From NCBI RefSeq assembly GCF_033843645.1, contig NZ_JAWXVZ010000005.1, positions 1 through 64,000 on the forward strand: a stretch of 64,000 nt of DNA, read 5' to 3'. The notes beneath the pieces are model-generated. The model had not been told where the DNA came from, did not search any database, and saw nothing but the letters and a program-made list of their open reading frames with translations. Of this stretch, positions 44,626 through 53,752 are shown in pieces (positions within the stretch are counted from its first letter, which is position 1; the number at the start of each line of letters is the position of its first letter). Source of the stretch: Pseudovibrio zosterae (GTDB lineage Bacteria; Pseudomonadota; Alphaproteobacteria; Rhizobiales; Stappiaceae). A program made the position numbers and the translations under genes.

Positions 44626-45573
44626 TCAGCGCCCCCGCCGCAGGCGTGGGTCGACTGCTGCATAAGCCAGATCCACGATGAAAGTGATAAGCACGACCAA
44701 TGCCACCAATACCATGACACCGCTTTTTACAGTGATGAGGTCCCGCTGGGTGATGGCTTGAAAAATCAGGCGACCCAAGCCCGGCAGATAAAACACGTTC
44801 TCAATGATGACGGTGCCGGCGATAAGGAATGAGAATTGAAGGCCGAGGATTGTCAGCACTGGAATAAGGGCATTGCGTACGCCGTGACGCCACAGGGTTA
44901 CCCGTGCAGAAAGGCCCTTGGCGCGGGCGGTACGAATGTAGTCCTCGCTCATCACATCAATCAGGGCGGAGCGCATTACGCGGGCAAGGATCGCCGCTTG
45001 CGGCAAGGCAAGGGCAATTGCTGGCAGAATAAGCGCTTCCAAACCATTGAAAACACCTTGGTCCCAGCCGGGAAAACCACCTGAGGGCAACAACCGCAAG
45101 GTGATTGCAAACACATAAACAAGCAGGATCGCAAACCAGAAGTTCGGCAGAGCTATGCCCACCTGAGTGAGCCCCATGATCCCCGTATCCAGCGCCTTGC
45201 CACGGAACCGAGCCGCCATAATGCCAATGGGAAACGCAATTGCGGTGGACAGGATCAGGGCGATTGCGGCAAGCGGCAGACTGACGGCTGCGCGCTCCGC
45301 TATCAGCTCGGAAACCGAGACGTTGTAGGTATAGCTTATGCCAAAATCGCCCTGCAGCATGCCAAGAACCCAGTCCACATACCGGGTCAGGATGGGGGCG
45401 TTCAGGCCCAACTGTTCCCTCAAGGCCGCCAACGTATCTTCTTGCGCACTGATTCCGAGCATCACCTGAGCTGGATCTCCGGGCAGCACCTCAAGCACGA
45501 CAAACACCACAATGCTTGCCGCAAAGAGTGTCAGTGATAAGCCGAGAAGGCGCAGCACTCCGTAAGAAAACAT
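44626..45573 (-). CDS. ABC transporter permease (DppB class)
   Basis: A 315-residue inner-membrane permease. The first helix (LLGLSLTLFAASIVVFVVLE) and LPGDPAQVMLG are typical of DppB, as is TARAKGLSARVTLWRHGVRNAL for the ATPase-contact loop. I chose ATG at 45573, which gives the usual N-terminus; the frame is open to 45627. It is separated from the binding-protein gene by about 180 nt containing two hairpins. Confidence 0.93.
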   Translation of the reverse strand: MFSYGVLRLLGLSLTLFAASIVVFVVLEVLPGDPAQVMLGISAQEDTLAALREQLGLNAPILTRYVDWVLGMLQGDFGISYTYNVSVSELIAERAAVSLPLAAIALILSTAIAFPIGIMAARFRGKALDTGIMGLTQVGIALPNFWFAILLVYVFAITLRLLPSGGFPGWDQGVFNGLEALILPAIALALPQAAILARVMRSALIDVMSEDYIRTARAKGLSARVTLWRHGVRNALIPVLTILGLQFSFLIAGTVIIENVFYLPGLGRLIFQAITQRDLITVKSGVMVLVALVVLITFIVDLAYAAVDPRLRRGR

Positions 45574-45617
45574 GGCAAACCAACGGCTTGAGGAACAAAG
45601 GTCCGGGCGAAAGAGCA

Positions 45618-45736
45618 GGGCGGGCAAACCCGCCCATCTCGTGTCGGGACTAACCTATCCGGCGGGCACATGCAATTTTTAATGCGTGCCTTTCCGGGTA
45701 ATATCAGCCATGCGGATGAAGACAGGCTTCACCCGC
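45618..45736 (-). other. Two stem-loops between binding-protein and permease genes
   Basis: GGGCGGG/CCCGCCC with a 4-nt loop (45618-45635) and GCGGATGAAG/CTTCACCCGC with a 5-nt loop and one mismatch (45712-45736). Neither is followed by a U-tract on the minus strand. They fit message protection downstream of the binding-protein gene, or partial termination. Confidence 0.5.
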
Positions 45737-45751
45737 ATCCTGCTGTTTGAT

Positions 45752-47260
45752 CTAGTTTTTCCAAGAAACGCCGGTGATGTCGTTTGCCTGAATCGGCGAG
45801 TTCACCCACAGGCCCTGAAGATTGGCATCCCAAACACCGGCCTTGCCCAATTGGAACAGGAAAACATTCACAGCATCGGCTGCGATCATTTCTTGCGCCT
45901 GCTTCATCAAGGCATAGCGTTTTTCCTTGTCGGTTTCCCGATTGAGCTGGGTGATGATGTCGCCGAACGCCGGGTTCTTGTAGTTGAAGTAGTAGTCATC
46001 GCGGGCATAAATGCCGATATCCATCGGCTCCGTGTGAGACACGATGGTGAAGTCGTAATTCTTTTCGCGGAACACCTCAGAAAGCCACTGGGCCCACTCC
46101 AGCGGAACAATCTCCAGATTGATGCCAACTTTTTGCAGGTCAGAGCGGATCAGCTCGCCGCCGCGCCGCGCATACTGAGGCGGTGGCAGCTTCAAGGTCG
46201 CGGTAAAGCCCCCCGCGTAGCCGGCTTCTTTCAGCAGTTCCTTGGCCTTTTCAGCGTCATAGGCGTAGGTACCCGTCAGATCTTGATAGGCCGGATGGTG
46301 CGGCGCAAAGTGGGAGCCAATGGGCGTGCCACGACCAAACATGGCACCATCAATAAGCGCTTGCTTGTTGACCGCGTGCGAAATGGCCTGACGAACCAGC
46401 TTGTTGGAGAGCGGGCCGCTCTCATTGTTCATTGCAAGGATGGTCTCGCCTTCTGTAGAGCCCACAGCCACTGTAAAACGCGGATCCGCTTCAAACTGGA
46501 TCAGTGTTTCAGGTGCTGGAAAGTTCGGAAATGCATCAACGTCGCCTGACATCATGGCCGCAAAAGCGGCATTTGGATCAGCAATAACCTTGAAGGATGC
46601 TTCTTCCAAGGCAACGGGCGTGCCCCAATAGCCTTCATAGCGATCCAGCGAAATTTCTTGCCCCTTGATCCAACGGTCAAACTTGAAAGGGCCGGTTCCT
46701 ATTGGATTGGTCTTGTTTCCCGCCGCACTTTCTTTGGAAACGATCACCGCATCGCCCCAGCCAAGGTTGAACAGGAAGCTGCCAACAGGTTCTGACAGGG
46801 TGACTTGAACCGTATCTTCATCCGCTACATTGACGGCTGATATGGCTGCAAACAGAGGCTTTTGTGCGTTGGTGCTGTCTTCGGCCCGGGCGCGGTCCAG
46901 TGAGAACTTCACATCCTCGGCAGAAAATGGCGTTCCATCGTGGAACGTGACGCCGTCTTGAAGTTCAAATGTGTAGGTGAGGCCATCCTCGGAAATCTCC
47001 CAGGATTTGGCAAGCGCAGGCAAAACCTCACCGTTCGGGCCAATGCGGGTCAATCCCTCGAACACGTTGGCATAGGTCACTTCATCAATGGCTGCGGCCG
47101 CCCCCGCAGTCGGGTCGAGATGCGGCGGTTCCAGCACAATGCCCAGAGAAAGAGTAGATTTTGCGTGCGCCACGGATAACGCCAGTGGTGAAGCACTTAC
47201 CACCAAGGCCACGCCAACTGCGAGTGAACGCAGGGCCTTCAGTGTCCCTTGAACTTTCAT
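45752..47260 (-). CDS. ABC transporter substrate-binding protein, family 5
   Basis: A 502-residue periplasmic binding protein with a signal peptide (LRSLAVGVALVVSASPLALSVAHA, cleavage near 32, shown here in fragments). Family 5 features include LQDGVTFHDGTPFSAEDVKFS near 90-110. The start is ATG at 47260, with GGAGGGGG 6 nt upstream; the frame is open to 47374 within the preceding gene. It lies 34 nt after the M20 peptidase gene. Substrate is probably a peptide or N-acyl amino acid given the deacylases in the operon. Confidence 0.92.
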   Translation of the reverse strand: MKVQGTLKALRSLAVGVALVVSASPLALSVAHAKSTLSLGIVLEPPHLDPTAGAAAAIDEVTYANVFEGLTRIGPNGEVLPALAKSWEISEDGLTYTFELQDGVTFHDGTPFSAEDVKFSLDRARAEDSTNAQKPLFAAISAVNVADEDTVQVTLSEPVGSFLFNLGWGDAVIVSKESAAGNKTNPIGTGPFKFDRWIKGQEISLDRYEGYWGTPVALEEASFKVIADPNAAFAAMMSGDVDAFPNFPAPETLIQFEADPRFTVAVGSTEGETILAMNNESGPLSNKLVRQAISHAVNKQALIDGAMFGRGTPIGSHFAPHHPAYQDLTGTYAYDAEKAKELLKEAGYAGGFTATLKLPPPQYARRGGELIRSDLQKVGINLEIVPLEWAQWLSEVFREKNYDFTIVSHTEPMDIGIYARDDYYFNYKNPAFGDIITQLNRETDKEKRYALMKQAQEMIAADAVNVFLFQLGKAGVWDANLQGLWVNSPIQANDITGVSWKN

Positions 47261-47294
47261 AGTATCCCCCTCCAAAACGGGCGGCGTCAAAGCC

Positions 47295-48575
47295 TTAAAG
47301 TGCGCCTGTTCCACCAAACAGTAGTGCGTGGGTTGCATGCGCCATGACTTTGGCACTGTCCACCATGTCATCAATCACGACAAACTCATCGGGCCTGTGA
47401 GCCATTTCAAGAAGCCCCGGACCGTAGGCAATGCAGTCGTGCAAGTGACCCAGACGCGCAATGTGTTTTTGGTCATAGGTGCCGGGTGAAATCACCATTT
47501 CGGCGGGCCTTTCCAGAACCGCTTCAATGCCTTCTGCCACAGCTTTCACGACCGGCGCGTCTTTTTCGGTCATGGTCGGGATGACTTCAAGTAGGTCTTT
47601 GATCGTGTATCGGAAGTTATCCCGTTCTTTGCTGAGCTCATCCAACAAAGCGATGACCTCGGTTTTTACGTCATCAAGATTTTCTTCAATGAGATAGCGG
47701 CGGTCCAGCACGATCCGGCAACTGTCCGGCACACAAGGGGAGGGAAGCCCGTCAAAGCCTTCTGGCTGACCTCCATGAATGGAATTGATGTTGAGTGTAG
47801 ACTTGCGAGCACCTTCCGGAACCACAGGCATTTCCGTGTGTTTTGCCGCCAGCTTGGGATACAGGCGCTTCTCCAGAGCCTCCAGAAACGCTCCCATATG
47901 GCGTACGGCGCAGTCCCCCAGAAACGGCATGGATCCATGCGCAATGGTGCCATGGGTCTCAACTTCGCCCCACCACACACCCCGATGCCCGAGACAAATG
48001 CGGTCTTTGTGCAGCGGTTCGGGGATGATGACGTGGTCCACGCGTGGTTTAGAGAAATAGCCCTTTTGCGCCAGATAGGCGACGCCGCCCAGACCACCTG
48101 ATTCTTCATCCACCGTGCCAGAAATCTCGATAGCTCCGGGAAAATGCGGGAAGCATTCAAGAAATGCTTCAACTGCGATGAGGGAGGCTGCAAGCCCGCC
48201 TTTCATGTCGCAGGCCCCCCGACCATAAACCCGGCCATCGCGCACAACTCCGGCGAAAGGATCCACCGTCCAACCCTCACCAGCTTGCACCACATCAATG
48301 TGTGAGTTGAAATGGACCGTTGCGCCTGGGCGAGCGCCCTCGCGGCGGGCGACAACATTGATGCGCGGGTGTTTGGCGCTGTCGCCGGGCGTCCCTTCGC
48401 CTCGTATGTATTCCACTGTAAATCCGCGGGAGAACAGGCGCTCACCAATGTATTTTGCACAAGGTGCGTAGGCTTCTCCAGGCGGGTTCACGGTTGGTAT
48501 CCTGATCAAGTCTTGGGTCAGGCAAACAAGCTCCTCGCGTTTACTCTCAATTCGTTTGCCAAGGTCCCCGAGCAT
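47295..48575 (-). CDS. M20 family peptidase (ArgE/DapE type)
   Basis: A 426-residue zinc hydrolase. Conserved elements are FNSHIDVVQAGEGW near 92 and GRGACDMKGG near 118, with the catalytic Glu in GTVDEESGG near 152. Members hydrolyse amide bonds of N-acyl amino acids or dipeptides. It is the first gene of the leftward operon and diverges from manC. A structured inverted repeat lies immediately upstream of its ATG. Confidence 0.88.
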   Translation of the reverse strand: MLGDLGKRIESKREELVCLTQDLIRIPTVNPPGEAYAPCAKYIGERLFSRGFTVEYIRGEGTPGDSAKHPRINVVARREGARPGATVHFNSHIDVVQAGEGWTVDPFAGVVRDGRVYGRGACDMKGGLAASLIAVEAFLECFPHFPGAIEISGTVDEESGGLGGVAYLAQKGYFSKPRVDHVIIPEPLHKDRICLGHRGVWWGEVETHGTIAHGSMPFLGDCAVRHMGAFLEALEKRLYPKLAAKHTEMPVVPEGARKSTLNINSIHGGQPEGFDGLPSPCVPDSCRIVLDRRYLIEENLDDVKTEVIALLDELSKERDNFRYTIKDLLEVIPTMTEKDAPVVKAVAEGIEAVLERPAEMVISPGTYDQKHIARLGHLHDCIAYGPGLLEMAHRPDEFVVIDDMVDSAKVMAHATHALLFGGTGAL

Positions 48576-48580
48576 TGAAC

Positions 48581-48624
48581 AGCATCTCCGTAAAATAACG
48601 GAGGTATCTTGCCGTAGAGATGCT
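48581..48624. promoter_or_regulatory. Nested inverted repeats at the head of the M20/transporter operon
   Basis: AGCATCTC (48581-48588) and GAGATGCT (48617-48624) are perfect 8-bp arms. Inside them CTCCGT (48586-48591) and ACGGAG (48598-48603) form a second perfect inverted repeat that shares bases with the outer left arm, so the two structures exclude each other. The element begins about 6 nt from the peptidase ATG, a good place for an operator or a leader switch. Confidence 0.5.
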
Positions 48625-48773
48625 AAGATGGGAAGCCTTTTGGTGACAGTGATATTCTTGCCCTAGAAAAAGCGAACTATTGCAGCTAGTTAAGTTTATT
48701 GTCGTTGTTGATGGCGCGGATAGATTGAAACCGGAGCTGCTTGCCGTATAGGTTGAATTTGGACTTGGAACAG

Positions 48774-50180
48774 ATGCCGAAAATAATTCCTGCGATTTTG
48801 TCGGGCGGATTCGGGTCACGTTTGTGGCCCTTGTCACGGCGCGAAAGACCAAAGCAGTTTCTGCCCTTGTTCGATGGCGAGAGCCTCTTCCAAAAAACCT
48901 GCAAGCGGACCATGGGCGATGCCTTTGCTGCCCCATTGGTGATCTCCAATCAAGACCACCGGTTCCTTATTGGCGAACAGCTGCAGGAACTGGGGGTAGA
49001 TGCCCAGAGCATCGTTTTGGAGCCGTGCGGGCGCAACACTGCAGCCCCTGCGGCGCTTGCAGCCATGATGGCGCTTGAGACAGATGAAGAAGCGCTCGTG
49101 CTGCTGCTGCCCTCTGACCATCTCATCGGCGACGAAGACGCCTTCAAAACAGCCGTGGAACTGGGTGTGCCAGCCGCCTCGGATGGGGCCATCGTCACAT
49201 TCGGCATCAAGCCGGAAATGGCGCACACAGGCTATGGCTACATAAAGTTCATCCCGTCCGACGCTGATGCGTTGATGGTGGACCGGTTCGTTGAAAAACC
49301 GACGCAAGAAGTCGCCGAACGTTTCGTCTCGGAGGGAACCTATCTCTGGAATGCCGGGATTTTCCTGTTCAGCGCCAAGGCCATGAAAGAGAGCTTCCTG
49401 ACCTATGCTCCTGATGTGTGGAACGCGGTCAGCGAAGCTTACATGGGCGCCCGCGCTGATCTTGATTTCCTGCGTCTTGATGCGCACGCCTTTGAAAAGG
49501 TGCCGAGCATCTCCATCGACTACGCCATTATGGAGAAGCAACCGGGTATCCGCTGCGTTCCCATGGATCCTCAGTGGAACGATCTGGGGTCCTGGCGGGC
49601 CATTTGGGAGACTATGCCCAAGGACGATGACGGCAATACCTCGCTGAGCGAAGCCATCTTTGAAGACAGCAAGGATTGCCTCGTCTACTCTGATGATGCG
49701 CTGGTGAGTGTACTGGGCCTCAACGACGTGCTGGTGGTCAACACCAAGGATGCGCTGCTGGTGGCCTCCAAAGAACACGCCCAGCAGGTGAAAAACATCG
49801 TGGCCCGTCTGGAGGCGGAAAAGCGGCCGGAGACAGTGCAGCACCGCCGGGTATATCGCCCGTGGGGATGGACCGAGGAGATCTCACGCGGAGACCGCTT
49901 CCGTGTTCAATCCATGATGATCAAACCGGGGCAGGGACTCACCTTGCAGCGGCACATCCACCGCGCCGAACATTGGGTCGTCATGGGGGGAACCTTGGAA
50001 GTCTCTGTGAATGGCTCAACGAAATATGTGAGTGAAAACGAATCCGTGTTCGTGCCCCTTGGCGCGCCTCACAAACTCCATAATCCGGGGATGATTGATG
50101 TGCGCATGATCGAGGTGCAATCTGGCGCTCTGATTCATGACGATGACATCCTGCGAGAACCGACAACAACCAATGAATAG
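48774..50180 (+). CDS. manC: Mannose-1-phosphate guanylyltransferase / mannose-6-phosphate isomerase
   Basis: A bifunctional enzyme of 468 residues that makes GDP-mannose. The pyrophosphorylase motif LSGGFGSRLWPLSRRERPKQ is at about 9-28, FVEKPT near 175 and NAGIFLF near 198. The C-terminal cupin isomerase domain has QRHIHRAEHW near 392. I chose ATG at 48774, where the conserved sequence starts. The phosphomannomutase gene follows 83 nt downstream, making a compact GDP-mannose unit for exopolysaccharide or LPS. Confidence 0.95.
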   Translation: MPKIIPAILSGGFGSRLWPLSRRERPKQFLPLFDGESLFQKTCKRTMGDAFAAPLVISNQDHRFLIGEQLQELGVDAQSIVLEPCGRNTAAPAALAAMMALETDEEALVLLLPSDHLIGDEDAFKTAVELGVPAASDGAIVTFGIKPEMAHTGYGYIKFIPSDADALMVDRFVEKPTQEVAERFVSEGTYLWNAGIFLFSAKAMKESFLTYAPDVWNAVSEAYMGARADLDFLRLDAHAFEKVPSISIDYAIMEKQPGIRCVPMDPQWNDLGSWRAIWETMPKDDDGNTSLSEAIFEDSKDCLVYSDDALVSVLGLNDVLVVNTKDALLVASKEHAQQVKNIVARLEAEKRPETVQHRRVYRPWGWTEEISRGDRFRVQSMMIKPGQGLTLQRHIHRAEHWVVMGGTLEVSVNGSTKYVSENESVFVPLGAPHKLHNPGMIDVRMIEVQSGALIHDDDILREPTTTNE

Positions 50181-50263
50181 GGCCTGCGACTTGTTTAGCC
50201 GGTTGGCAAAACGTCATAAGAGGCTGTTAGATAACACCCAACCTATTCGCATTAGGAGCTTTT

Positions 50264-51763
50264 ATGTTTGATAAACCTGTTGCTCAGTTGACCCCGAACA
50301 CTCTTGAATATGAGACGACACCTCTGGTCAAGCCAACGGGGTTCCGCGAGTACGACGCACGTTGGTTGTTTGAAAAAGAAATCAATCTCATGGGCATTCA
50401 GGCGCTGGGCATGGGGCTCGGCACTCTGGTGCATGAGCTCGGTGTACGCCCTGAGATCGTGACAGGTCACGACTTCCGAGGGTATTCCGCGTCTATCAAG
50501 ATGGCCCTCATCAACGGTTTGCTGGCATCCGGCATGAAGGTTCACGACATTGGCCTTGCCATGTCGCCCATGTCCTACTTTGCCCAGTTCGAACTGGATG
50601 TGCCTTGCGTTGCAATGGTCACCGCCTCGCACAATGACAATGGCTGGACAGGGGTGAAGATGGGTGCAAACCGCCCATTGACATTCGGTCCCGATGAGAT
50701 GGGACGTTTGCGCGACATCGTTCTTGCTGGCGATTTCAAGCTTCCGGGCGGGGGCTCCTATGAGTTCCATGCCGGCTTTGCAGAGCGCTACTTCAACGAC
50801 CTGACAAAACGTGAGAAATTCAAGCGCCCGATCAAGGCTGTGGTTGCCTGTGGTAACGGAACGGCCGGTGCGTTTGCACCGCGCATTCTAGAAGCGCTGG
50901 GTGTTGAGGTGATCCCGCTCGACTGTGAGCTGGACCACACGTTCCCGAACTACAATCCGAACCCTGAAGACATGAAGATGCTTCATGCAATCCGCGACAA
51001 GGTGCTTGAAACCGGCGCGGAAGTGGGGCTCGGCTTTGACGGTGATGGCGATCGCTGCGGGATCGTGGACAACGAAGGTGAAGAGATCTTTGCAGACAAG
51101 GTTGGCGTCATGCTGGCTCGCGATCTGTCCGCCATCTATGACAACGCCCAGTTCGTAGTGGATGTAAAATCCACGGGCCTGTTCAACACTGACCCTGTCC
51201 TCAAGGAGAACGGGGCAAAGACCGACTACTTCAAGACCGGCCACTCCTACATCAAGCGCCGCGTGACCGACCTTCAGGCCCTTGCGGGCTTTGAAAAGTC
51301 TGGCCACTACTTCTTCAACGCGCCAATTGGCCGTGGCTATGATGATGGCCTTGTCTCCGCCATTGCGGTTCTCGACATGATGGACCGCAATCCAGACAAG
51401 ACCGTTGCCGACATGCGCCGCGCTCTTCCCAAGACCTGGGGCTCTCCAACCATGGCGCCCAAGTGCTCTGATGAAGAAAAGTACGATGTCGTGGACAAAG
51501 TGGTAAAGCGCTTCAAGGACATGCACGCCAATGGGGAGAAGGTCGCCGGTCAAGCCATCACAGACCTCATCACAGTAAACGGCGTTCGCGTTGTCTCCGA
51601 GGACGGTACCTGGGGCCTCGTTCGCGCTTCCTCCAACAAGCCAGAGCTGGTCGTGGTGGTGGAAAGCCCGGTCTCCGAGGAGCGTCTGCACGAGATGTTC
51701 AAGGCGGTTGACGCGGTCCTTCGTGAAAACCCAGAGGTCGGTGAGTACAATCAGACTCTCTAG
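50264..51763 (+). CDS. manB: Phosphomannomutase/phosphoglucomutase
   Basis: A 499-residue alpha-D-phosphohexomutase interconverting hexose 6- and 1-phosphates. The phosphoserine is S122 in TASHND; the metal loop is GFDGDGDRCG near 262-271 and the sugar-recognition loop GEKSGHYFF-like segment (EKSGHYFFN) is near 344. Paired with manC it would supply mannose 1-phosphate. Members of this family often accept glucose too, so the name is by context. A strong terminator follows. Confidence 0.92.
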   Translation: MFDKPVAQLTPNTLEYETTPLVKPTGFREYDARWLFEKEINLMGIQALGMGLGTLVHELGVRPEIVTGHDFRGYSASIKMALINGLLASGMKVHDIGLAMSPMSYFAQFELDVPCVAMVTASHNDNGWTGVKMGANRPLTFGPDEMGRLRDIVLAGDFKLPGGGSYEFHAGFAERYFNDLTKREKFKRPIKAVVACGNGTAGAFAPRILEALGVEVIPLDCELDHTFPNYNPNPEDMKMLHAIRDKVLETGAEVGLGFDGDGDRCGIVDNEGEEIFADKVGVMLARDLSAIYDNAQFVVDVKSTGLFNTDPVLKENGAKTDYFKTGHSYIKRRVTDLQALAGFEKSGHYFFNAPIGRGYDDGLVSAIAVLDMMDRNPDKTVADMRRALPKTWGSPTMAPKCSDEEKYDVVDKVVKRFKDMHANGEKVAGQAITDLITVNGVRVVSEDGTWGLVRASSNKPELVVVVESPVSEERLHEMFKAVDAVLRENPEVGEYNQTL

Positions 51764-51801
51764 CTTCTGACCCGTTTCGTAGCGAACGGCTCAAGTTTCA
51801 G

Positions 51802-51838
51802 GCGCCACCCTTCAGAACGAGGGGTGGCGCTTTTTTTG
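51802..51838 (+). terminator. Intrinsic terminator of the manC-manB unit
   Basis: GCGCCACCC and GGGTGGCGC form a 9-bp perfect stem followed by TTTTTTT. It is the strongest terminator in the window. Confidence 0.93.
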
Positions 51839-51859
51839 TTTTGGCGCAACCTTGGGACT

Positions 51860-52666
51860 GTGAGGGAAAGCAAGCCAACAAATGTAAAATCCGGGTCAGA
51901 AAGGCGGTCGCGCCACTTTGCTGTGCAAGTGGCAACCACGCTGTGCGTCAGTGTGTTTATGGCTTGCAGTGTGCTGGGGCTTTACTGGGCGCTTTTGAGT
52001 TCCGGGGACCGGATAGAAATTGCACACTGGTTTGTGGCCCTTGGTGGTGATGATGCGGCAAGTCCATCCACGCTCGACCCTACCAGCGCACGCATGTTGG
52101 CCAGAGAAGTGGAGTTTGAGCAGGAGTTTCGCCGCATTATCAAGGCAACGCCGCAGGACCTGTGCCAAAGATTTGCTGAGGAGGGGTTTCAAAACAAGGG
52201 ATGGCGTCGTCTCACCATGGGGGGCGGATATGGCTGCAGCTCCGATGTGATTACCATTGGACGCGCACCGCTCCTTGAAAGCAGGCGTGATGATGAGACC
52301 GCACAGGCGGCCGATCAGGCGACGGTGTTCTTTTCCATGCGCGGGCCGTCAGTCTCCGATGTAGCTTCGATCAGATTTCAGGGTACGGCGGGTCAGGATG
52401 CACTCATGCGCCCCGCTATTGGTCTCATAACCAATGCACTGGAAACGGTACTGGCTGATCTTGGCGAGGCACCGCCTGAAGAGGTTCTGACCGCTTTCCG
52501 GGAAGGGCGCAGTTTCGACCAGCGCATTGGCGGGGTGCATTGGAAGGTGTTGACGCTGTCAGGCCTCACCGAAGAGGGCGAGCCCAAACCCGTGAGCAGA
52601 CACTTGCTTGCAAGGCGGACAAAGGGCGGTCACCCACCCTTTGTGCTGTTCCCTAATGGATTTTAG
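51860..52666 (+). CDS. Hypothetical membrane-anchored protein
   Basis: A protein of about 268 residues with one N-terminal membrane helix (TTLCVSVFMACSVLGLYWAL, about 25-45) and a periplasmic remainder. It has one Cys-containing segment PQDLCQRF and a second in GGGYGCSSD, which could form a disulfide. I do not recognise a family. The frame is open from 51824, but that lies in the terminator stem, so GTG at 51860 is a more credible start, though its ribosome site is weak. It is convergent with the pirin gene, the stop codons overlapping by 4 nt. Confidence 0.7.
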   Translation: MRESKPTNVKSGSERRSRHFAVQVATTLCVSVFMACSVLGLYWALLSSGDRIEIAHWFVALGGDDAASPSTLDPTSARMLAREVEFEQEFRRIIKATPQDLCQRFAEEGFQNKGWRRLTMGGGYGCSSDVITIGRAPLLESRRDDETAQAADQATVFFSMRGPSVSDVASIRFQGTAGQDALMRPAIGLITNALETVLADLGEAPPEEVLTAFREGRSFDQRIGGVHWKVLTLSGLTEEGEPKPVSRHLLARRTKGGHPPFVLFPNGF

Positions 52667-53586
52667 CTCATGCCGGGAAGAGGGATGAACTCTTCCACAT
52701 CGCCCGGTACACTGCCAAACTTCATGGAGCGCCAGTCTTCCTTAGCCTGCTCGATACGTTCCTTTGAGGAGGAAACGAAGTTCCACCAAATGTGACGAGG
52801 GCCGTCCATCGGCTCGCCGCCAAACAGCATGATGCGTGCATTGTCCTTGGCGCGAACGGTCAAGGCATCGCCAGCGCGCAAAACGAGAAGTTGACCCGGC
52901 TCAAACACGTCGCCATTGATCTCGATGCGGCCAGTCAACGTGTAGATGGCGCGCTCTTCATGGGTTGGATCGACCGGAAGAACAGACCCTGCGTTAAGCG
53001 AGATGTCTGCATAAAGTGTCTCGCTGGCTGTGTTCACGGGTGATGTCTGGCCATAAAGCGACCCTGCGATCAACCGCACGCGCTTGTCGTTGTCGGTGAT
53101 CACCGGCATCTTGTCATTGCCATAGTGTTCAAAGGCTGGAGCCGTTTCTTCCATGTGTATTGGAAGGGCAACCCAACTCTGAATGCCGAACAAGCTGCGC
53201 GGCGTACCTTTCACTTCAGGACGCTCGCGCTCGGAGTGAACAATTCCCTGACCTGCGGTCATCCAGTTCAGCTCTTCAGGCTTGATGATCATGTCGCTAC
53301 CGAGGCTGTCTCGGTGGTAGACTTCGCCTTCCAGAAGGTACGTTACGGTCGACAGGCCGATGTGTGGGTGGGGGCGTACGTCGATCCCGCCACCATGCAG
53401 AAACTCGGCCGGGCCCATTTGATCCCAAAAAATGAAAGGACCAACCATCTGACGGCTCTTTGTCGGCAGTGCGCGGCGCACCTCAAAATTGCCGATGTCA
53501 TGGGCGCGCGGCACAATGACCTGCTCGATCGCGTTGATGCTCTGCTCATCGCCTGGAATTGGATCTGGCTGGTTTGGCAATGTCAT
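52663..53586 (-). CDS. Pirin family protein
   Basis: A 307-residue bicupin. The metal-binding N-terminal cupin has PHPHIGLSTVTYLL near 86-99 and GQGIVHSERE near 132. Pirins act as quercetinase-like dioxygenases or redox regulators. Upstream the sequence AGTGAACA occurs twice (53673-53680 and 53696-53703), possibly part of its control region. The LysR gene lies upstream, transcribed in the same direction. Confidence 0.9.
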   Translation of the reverse strand: MTLPNQPDPIPGDEQSINAIEQVIVPRAHDIGNFEVRRALPTKSRQMVGPFIFWDQMGPAEFLHGGGIDVRPHPHIGLSTVTYLLEGEVYHRDSLGSDMIIKPEELNWMTAGQGIVHSERERPEVKGTPRSLFGIQSWVALPIHMEETAPAFEHYGNDKMPVITDNDKRVRLIAGSLYGQTSPVNTASETLYADISLNAGSVLPVDPTHEERAIYTLTGRIEINGDVFEPGQLLVLRAGDALTVRAKDNARIMLFGGEPMDGPRHIWWNFVSSSKERIEQAKEDWRSMKFGSVPGDVEEFIPLPGMS

Positions 53587-53752
53587 GGCTATGGCCTTTC
53601 AATCGGGTATCGCCCTTTGGCGGTGCGTATGTCTGCGTTGAAATCAACATACCGTTCTCAGCGCGGATTGAAAGTGAACACACAGTACGCGTTTTAGTGA
53701 ACAATCTTGAGGTTGAAGGCCTATTGTTGCTGTTTCGATGAATGAACAAGGA

